Positions 49,732 through 56,446 of a stretch of DNA of 56,446 nt are shown piece after piece. The stretch comes from Hymenochaete sp. R1 (Eukaryota; Basidiomycota; Agaricomycetes; Hymenochaetales; Hymenochaetaceae): assembly GCA_019400425.1 (NCBI GenBank), contig JAFREE010000159.1, positions 1-56,446 on the forward strand, read 5' to 3'. Each line of letters starts with the position of its first letter. Position 1 is the stretch's first letter. The position numbers and the translations under genes are program-made. The notes below the pieces were generated by a model, which saw only the letters and a list, made by a program, of their open reading frames with translations, had not been told where the DNA came from and did no database searches.

Positions 49732-52061
49732 AGATGCTCGGATCGTTTAGAAATGTCAAATGTTGTGCTTCTTGCTTTCGTTTGTTGTGGAAACCGTGTA
49801 TACTAGCAAAGGATTGATACGCTCTGGAAAATTGTTTTCGTTGTATGGTCGTTGTAGCAGTTGTTGTGATCATGGTAAACCGGTGTAGCTGGCAATTCTC
49901 AGAGTCACGGACAACGTCGATGATTCTGCGATTCCGATGTGCGCTTATCCTCCAGCCCCTTCTTCTCTCGTCTCATCAATAGCGCATCTGCCTGGAAAAA
50001 ATCCCCTTCATGTTCACCACGAACAATGCTTGTGGAATCCATCTCAACGATACGAAATATAAGTTCTACGATTCAAGAAAAAACACTCGGTTCTCGGAAC
50101 GACCCAGGCCGCACCGAACTTGCCCTCAAAGTCGTTCACATCGTCCCGACAAACGAACCAAAAATACCAAGAATCTTAGGGCCGCAGCACACACAGACAC
50201 AGAATCCCTCGCCCAGCTCATTTCGCACCGCACCCTCTATATTAACGTTTCCCAACGGGTCTTGTGACATTGTCATATTCGAGGCCGCCAAGCCCCCCAT
50301 GATCTAAAAACCTACCGAGGGAAAAGAATCCGTCAAGATTCGATTCGATTCGATTCGATTCAATTCGAGAAGTCCCCCGGGCCATCCATACTCGAAAGTT
50401 TCCGCCTCGAGAAGGGGTCTTCGTCTCGCTCTGAACCAACCACTTCAACCAAGGGAAAGGGGGGAGGAGGAATAGGACAGAGGTTCGTCCAAACTGCCTG
50501 CTTCTGAACTCTGCATCTGCTTCTTACCCATCGGAGCCAAAGCCTCAGAGAAGCAAGAAGAGGCTGGGGAAAAGGTGGTTTGGAGGGTACCAGGCGCGTG
50601 CGGAATTTCGCTTCTTGAGACTCTCAGGTCTCAGGAGCAGGAGCAAGAACTTTCAAGGTCCCTGGTCCGTTCCCAACGTGTTCGGGACTCCGTCGGCGGA
50701 CGCACCCGCTTTCTGGGAAGGGGAAGGAATTCCAATCCCAGTCTGTGTCTTCGTTTTGGAACGTCAATTTACCATCAGCTGCAGAATCTAGACAGGTTCG
50801 GAGCTCCTGGGACATTGGCATTGGGTGGTCCTACTCGAGAGGGGTAGCCTCATCCCGGACGACGTCGAAGATCTACGTGCCAGTGGGTCCGTATTCCTTA
50901 CTGGTAGTCCTTCCGTACCGAATACAAATGATGTACGAGAAGCCAAGCCCCTGTATTCATTAAGGATGGGACTTTTTTTTCGTCGTCTGACCCCGTGCAC
51001 GGTATGACGGACGCAGGGAATAAATCAACGTTCTTCTTAACCCCGGCGTCTTCTCGTCTGAATGGAGTCTGCCACAGGCTTATCTCTGTGTCCTTCTCGT
51101 AAAGTTTAGGTGCTAGTCCCAAGTAGTCGAATGCGGAATCTTCAATAGCGAATGAAAGATGTATTGGATTGCGTTCTGCGGAAGGAATGCGGGCCATCTT
51201 CGCGCTGAGAGTGAGAGTACTTGCCGCCTTTGGTGAACGAAGATCCTTTCCCGAGTCCCCGAGAAGTCTGAGTCTCAAGGCAACTCCCGCACTCTATCCA
51301 TCAAGCAAGCAAGCTCAAGCTCAGAACAAGACGAACACGCAAAAGTTAAAAGTCTCGTCGCACCCTCGAACTCGAATCCTATCAAGTTTCACAAGATATA
51401 TAACGGAAAATAAAACAGGAAATAAGGTGATAGTATGTAGTACACGCTCGCTATTTTTTCAAAGAAAAGAGGGGATTGGGGAGAAAGGTGCGGAGAAGGT
51501 CATATCGGAAAGTGAAAGGGTTGGGGTGCCTTGATTGAAACTTCCAGCTCGATGCCGAAAGGAAGAAAAAGGGCAAGGGAGGAAGGGAGAAGACGAGACG
51601 ATATACGCGAATGTTCATTGTAAATGACACGATATTGACACATGCGTTCGACATGCGACCTTTGTACGAGGCGCAATACAGCTATACGTAACCCACAAAA
51701 ATCAGTGGCTCAGTCAAATCAATCACTCGAACCCGCCACTGTCCCTCCACTCTTACCATCGGCGGGGAAAGAGGGGGAGTGGAAGGGACTTGGCGGAAGA
51801 GTCGCGAGGAATGATGAAGGGATGTTGAGGGATGAGTGCAGAAACGGATATCTGCTCCGTGTCATTAGTATCATGACAACAAGGGGAGGAAGGATTTATG
51901 GAAGCGGAAGGGGGGGAAAGGAGAACGAAAAGGAAGGAGGAACCGGGTTAGAAATGGTCTAGGAAAAGCCTGCACCGATGAGGATAGATGATCAAAGATA
52001 GAACAAGCCTTGACATAACGCAATAAAGACAGAAAAGGGAGATGCATAGGAGGGAGCGTGA
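49732..52061. other. intergenic stretch without recognisable gene
   Basis: About 2.3 kb between the AT-rich-promoter gene and the OPT stop. Frames on both strands (for example 50575-50847 plus and 50898-51197 minus) show no domain. It holds a pentanucleotide repeat at 50338-50367, and the plus strand is rich in purines around 51465-51600 and 51890-51950. Confidence 0.45.
50338..50367. repeat. (ATTCG)n microsatellite
   Basis: Six 5-bp units: four perfect ATTCG, one ATTCA, one ATTCG. The repeat is likely to be variable in length between strains. Confidence 0.85.
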
Positions 52062-55000
52062 CTATAAGCCCTCGGGAGGCGTCGTACGCAGCGGTATTTG
52101 GTGAAAGTCGGCAGCTGGGAAGAATATCAGAATATTGATCGAGCCGATAAGAAGGGAGGACCTCACTTGTCGTATAAACAGTATTGCCCCACCAGTTCAA
52201 AAAAATACTTCCTCCTTTGGGGAACTGTAAAGAACAAGCATGAGGAATCTATTGAAAGAAGCGTAACACAACTCATCACTTACCTGTAGTGTAAAGAAGA
52301 TCGTAATAAGACTGAGCACTGTCCCGCTGTCCAGCGCAGCACTCGTCACGTAGTTGAACTTACTCCACCACCCGAAATTTCTGCGTCTGATGAGGTATTG
52401 GAAGATGAATCCGACAAAGAACCAACTCGAGTAGTTGATTCCCGTCGCAGGAGGAATGAAGGAGACGCCGTTCAAGATGATGGGTGTGCTGATGTACTTC
52501 AGCCAAGTATCCGGTCTCCGTCTCTGCCACAGCCAGAACGGCAGCGGCAGGAATGCTCCGATGATCATTGCGTATAGTTGAGGGTGGTAGATGGAATCCG
52601 TTCCGAACTGACGATTGGGTCCGATAAGGCCCCTGGAAGCAGAAAACATTAACATGTGGACAGACATAAGAAGTCAAGAAACCGACAACTCACCAGATAG
52701 CGGAAGCAGTAAAGAATACCTGGTTATGAGGACAGGTCAAATGACTCTTTTGGTTGTCGGAGCAGATATCCTGCACATTCGAGAACATCCATTCTTTGAC
52801 GCCAACTTGCACAAAGGCAGCGAGGATAGTCGCATTCAATTGAACTGTAAAAATGGTCTCGGTAAGTCCGGTTAAAAACAGAAAGAAAGACCCTTCGCTT
52901 ACCCAAGAATGTCGCCCGAGGTGGCACTTTTATATAGTGTCCTAGCTTGAGATCCTGGACGAACATGGTTGCTTCTGTGAGTGTCTGCACCGAGTACGCC
53001 TTGAAGACCATGTTTGCCAACGGGTTTCCAGGTAACACAACACCCGGAATGATCTGAGCCGGTAGATTGAGAGTAATCTATAGGGATACTTTAGAATGGC
53101 GTCAAAACGGGAATATTTTATGTCATCTTACCCCCTGTCCCGTCATGGCAAAGATGAATCCGCTCGGCAAAACATAGATGACAGGCAACAGGACACTGAT
53201 GAGAAGTGCCCACACCGGGATACCCGTGTGCCAGACCTCTGCCGCCACGATGGCAAGACAGAAGAAGAATACGAACGCCAAGGCATACCACCAATCGGGC
53301 ACCTCAGGATAGTTACGCATAAGTTTCGCGTGAATATCATCTTTTTCCAGTTTGATGTTCTTGACCCCATTGAGCAACGATCGTCCGTGATAAAGAAGCG
53401 TGTGCACGATGACACAAGTCGATAAGGTGAAGGCAAGAAGATAGGTCACAGCGTACGCCGCAGAAAGATACAGAGGGGAGTACTCGTTGTAGGCTGTTGT
53501 GTTGAACTGATGGTCTGCGGTCATGATTCGCGAGACATTGTACGAGTTACCAAACCGGTCAAACGGCTCGTTTGCGGCTATGGGGAAGTATGCGAGATTC
53601 CACACGTTCGTATAGTAGAGAATCGGTGTCAAGATCCAAAAGAACAGAACGAAGCCTGATGCCGAAAATAACGTTAATGTTGGTTTCATACAAACGCAAT
53701 AATGGCAAAGACATACCGGCTATGACGTGACACTGCGCCCACCACGGTACCATGAGAGGGCTTCCTATCCAAGAAATCTGGGTCCAGTCGAACGTCAACA
53801 CGCTCATTCCAAGACCACTCGAAACTCCAAATAGCTGGTTGATAGGTATATTCCTGGGTGCGATCCAGCATATCCAACTGAAGACACTGAGCGCCATGAA
53901 TAAGAATCCCGGTAGGAAGAAGAACCCGAATGCGCCAGCAGTTACAATCATGTAGTACTTGTATCGTGACAAACCCCCGCTTTCTGCATCGCTTTCAGCG
54001 TGAAGTGTGTTGAGTAGCGTACAAGTGACAAGATTCTGCGGCCAAACCATGCTTGCGGGCCAGATAAGGAACCGCCGGCATAGCCCAGCGAGCCCGAAAC
54101 CCGTCAATTGGGTCGCAAGCGTAGTCACGAAATTGAACCAAAATCCGAGCTTGATCTCGTAGAAAATCTCAGCGACGACGATGGCGTTAAGTGCGTATGG
54201 GCTCCCGACGGCTACGTTGGCCATGATGTAGACTAAAACGTGCTCTTTGATATTCCATGGACCGGGATTCAAGGAGAAAGTGAGCTCGAATCCCTTCCAG
54301 CCTTTTCCGCCCAGTCTCACGGGCCAAGGAATGGGTAGTTGTAGATGATACGTTTTGATCGAAAGACTGAACGCGGCAAGCTTTCCAATGGGGTACGAGA
54401 TGAGCACGAGGACGAGCGGGATGACCTGTGGTGCAGGTTGCCGAAAGTTGAAAAAGACGTTCAACGCTGAGGCGATCATGCACAGAGTCAATCCGATGAA
54501 CCACATCCTGAATGTAAGTGCGGGCATCTCGGGGTCGTCGACGTTGGATACGGATGCGCGTACTTCCGGATATGGTGAGTCCTCTTCGTCCATAGCGTCA
54601 AAGTCAAAGGACATTCTTTGATATGGACACACGACGATTAGCAACATGCGCTTGGCTATCATTTGGGAAGCGTGCACTCACTTTACAGATTCCTGACTTT
54701 CGACGTCTGAAAACTCCATCAAGCTCGGCGACACACTCTCGGCAATTTCTGTGCTTTCCATGCTGACCGGCCGCATTTTCCCTAGATCCTTCTCTTCTAG
54801 CTCAAGTTCCTTATCGTTTTCTATGGGCGGGGAGGGCATATCTGGAGGAGGAAGCTCGACTCGCAGTCCGCGAGTGCTGCCCACAGGTACGGAAAACCTG
54901 GACGCAGCGCTTCCGCTGAGACCGGACTGCGGTGGGGAAGTATCGAGTCGCTGCATACGATAGCCATCGTCAGAACCAGCGTGTGAGTTTGTAGAGGGCG

Positions 55001-55445
55001 GGGTGTCAATAGGGATGCTGGAAAAGGGTGTGACTGGAGGGACCGTGGATGGATAAGAATCTGAGTGCGTGTGAGTTTGATGATGGAGGTCTGGGGTAGC
55101 TACGAGTGAGGACGCGGTGAAGGGACGGACGCCATGATGAGTCTGAGGACGTTCTGGATAGGCATCTGCTGACTGCTGGAGTTGGAGCTGAGTGTTCTGC
55201 GCTTGTACGGACGCCTCCATCTCAGCAGTCGTTGGGGGGAGATATGCGAACACGTCTTCTTCCTCACTCTCCTCGTCCTCCTCCTCTACTTCCTCCGTGG
55301 AGTCTGCTTGCGAAATTGTATATTGCGGGTCATGGTGGTGATTGTAGAAAAAATCAGGGCTTGAAGGCGGACGGGCGGTTGTCGGGTTCTCTGGATCGTG
55401 GTTTGGAGGATTTCGCTGGGAAGGGCCGGGTTGGGGGAAAGACAT
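52062..55445 (-). CDS. oligopeptide transporter (OPT family)
   Basis: OPT proteins import small peptides, or metal-chelator complexes in some branches, with protons across the plasma membrane. The first exon (about 255 residues) is a cytosolic, low-complexity tail rich in Pro, Ser and acidic residues (STEEVEEEDEESEEEDVFAYL). The membrane part starts after MPALTFRMWFIGLTLCMIAS and has the family text: FSLNPGPWNIKEHVLVYIMAN, VGSPYALNAIVV, WPASMVWPQNLVTC, FGVSSGLGMSVLTFDWTQIS, YFPIAANEPFDRFGNSYNVS and IIPGVVLPGNPLANMVFKAY. WGLIGPNRQFG, FIPPATGINYSSWFFVGFIF and a last exon with LNWWGNTVYTT plus TADFHQIPLRTTPPEGL follow. The final intron (near 52111-52162) closes this tail. About 1,000 residues; the N-terminal tail is much longer than in yeast Opt1/2. 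The ATG at 55445 is a true ATG, with a pyrimidine-rich tract upstream. Confidence 0.93.
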
Positions 55446-55540
55446 GGTGAACTGTATACGCTAAGGCGGTGAGAGCCAAAGCGAATTGAGCTTTGATCGC
55501 CCAACGTCGAGCACCGGAGGCTACGATGTGTGCAGTGTTG

Positions 55541-55635
55541 AAGGAAGAAGGAATGAAGGAGCGCGAGGGGGAGAGAGGGGAAGAAGAGGGAGAAAGAAGG
55601 GGGGGAATGGGAAGATGAGGGAAGGGAAAGAGAGA
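55541..55635 (-). promoter_or_regulatory. polypyrimidine tract upstream of the OPT gene
   Basis: On the plus strand this 95-bp stretch is almost all A and G, so in the direction of OPT transcription it is a C/T tract about 95-190 bp before the ATG. Such tracts are common in promoters of well-expressed fungal genes. A further (TC)n run at 55711-55725 reads as (GA)n in the direction of the gene. Confidence 0.5.
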
Positions 55636-55725
55636 TGTTGATGAAGTCCAGTCCAGGGGGAGGCTGACCAAGAGATCCCGCATCCTCTTTTGGGTCTCCC
55701 TGTGCCTGGCTCTCTCTCTCTCTCT

Positions 55726-56446
55726 TGAGTCCCCTCGCTCTCTTTATCAAGAGTTGATATAATCTTGAATTTATTTACTTTTCTCTGCAAGTCCTTTTTA
55801 AATATTGCTTTCAACACGTTGACGAGAGCAGTGCACAAGAAGAGAAATTACACTAGACTAGGGCCATTGACTGAAAGGGACAGAGATTGAGAGATATAGC
55901 CCCTATGACCAGATTTACCTTTGATGATACGCCTATCCCATTGCCTGTAGTAGTACACCATGCGATACACCAGCCATTCCCCATCTCACGCCACACAGAC
56001 TCCTTCTTCTCACCCTCACTCATCTTTATCTTTGCCATGTTTGCCTACCTCCCACTCGACTTCGCACTCAGAGATCACACACGCGTGCGACACCAAAGAG
56101 CAGAGAAAAAGGCAGTAATAGTTGCCCTACAACAGACTAACTAACGGCACACATCTCGAAAACGGAAGCCGTCCCTGACAACTGGTAGTCCTGTGCCTGG
56201 TCCGACTACTCGATCCAATACATTTTATGGATTACGTTTATTAACTTTCTATATTATGTCAGCAACCTTTCGGCACTCGATCTTACCTCCGCTTGACACC
56301 GGGCAGACGGTAGCCTTAAGCTCGTGTGATATGGAGTCGATGTTCCAGATACTACTAGCCATAATATCTTAAGGTAGGGGAAAGTTGGTTTCTACCAACC
56401 CGCGTGTGACACATTTCCCTCTTTTCTTGCCGCCGACATGGCACAC
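55726..56446. other. window end without recognisable gene
   Basis: Distal upstream DNA of the OPT gene. Frames such as 55887-56144 (+) have no motif, and no gene of the next locus could be recognised before the window ends. Confidence 0.45.

Noticed and set aside
50898..51197. 99-codon minus-strand frame starting MARIPSAERN
   Set aside because: No domain, signal peptide or neighbouring exon was found; it is most likely a chance frame in intergenic DNA.

Overview
The window is nuclear DNA of a filamentous basidiomycete, most likely an agaricomycete. The protein-coding genes are split by many introns of about 45-70 bp with GT...AG ends. Spacing is tight and genes lie on both strands. The gene set is fungal: Rim13/PalB protease, Bud4, Rit1, a fungal-type phenylalanine ammonia-lyase and a fungal OPT transporter. 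Genus and species cannot be fixed from the sequence alone.

Layout. 0-10.4 kb: a mitochondrial membrane P-loop ATPase (+), converging on the arginine-specific carbamoyl-phosphate synthase large subunit (CPA2, -). Next come a 3-hydroxyacyl-CoA dehydrogenase (-) with a 7-nt microexon and, divergent from it, the initiator-tRNA modification enzyme RIT1 (+). 10.6-14.6 kb: an FAD amine/sarcosine-oxidase-type enzyme (-) and the rRNA-processing PIN protein FCF1 (-). 14.6-19.8 kb: a 2.5-kb gene-free stretch followed by phenylalanine ammonia-lyase (+). 19.8-24.3 kb: a gene-poor stretch and an F-box gene or remnant (-). 24.5-28.2 kb: the calpain-like protease RIM13/palB of the ambient-pH pathway (-). 28.9-36 kb: a single-pass membrane LRR protein (+), a secreted or vacuolar subtilisin (-), a Cox14-like protein (+) and KRI1 (+). 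36.4-47.1 kb: BUD4 (-) and SWR1 (-), both large. 47.6-49.7 kb: an AT-rich block whose spliced gene continues into GC-richer exons. 52.1-55.4 kb: an oligopeptide transporter (-).

The genes are mostly conserved housekeeping functions and do not form one pathway. Two themes recur: small-subunit ribosome assembly and translation (FCF1, KRI1, RIT1), and mitochondrial function (P-loop ATPase, CPA2, Cox14-like). PAL, the FAD oxidase, the subtilisin and the OPT transporter fit a saprotrophic or nitrogen-scavenging life style. I see no clear secondary-metabolite cluster, no tRNA or rRNA gene and no intact transposon.

The strongest candidates for something new are the compositionally chimeric gene at 48.1-49.7 kb with its retroelement-like promoter, the LRR membrane protein, and the 7-nt microexon that standard gene callers would miss. 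Exon junctions were read by eye from splice consensus and reading frame. Coordinates for multi-exon genes run from start codon to stop codon and include introns.
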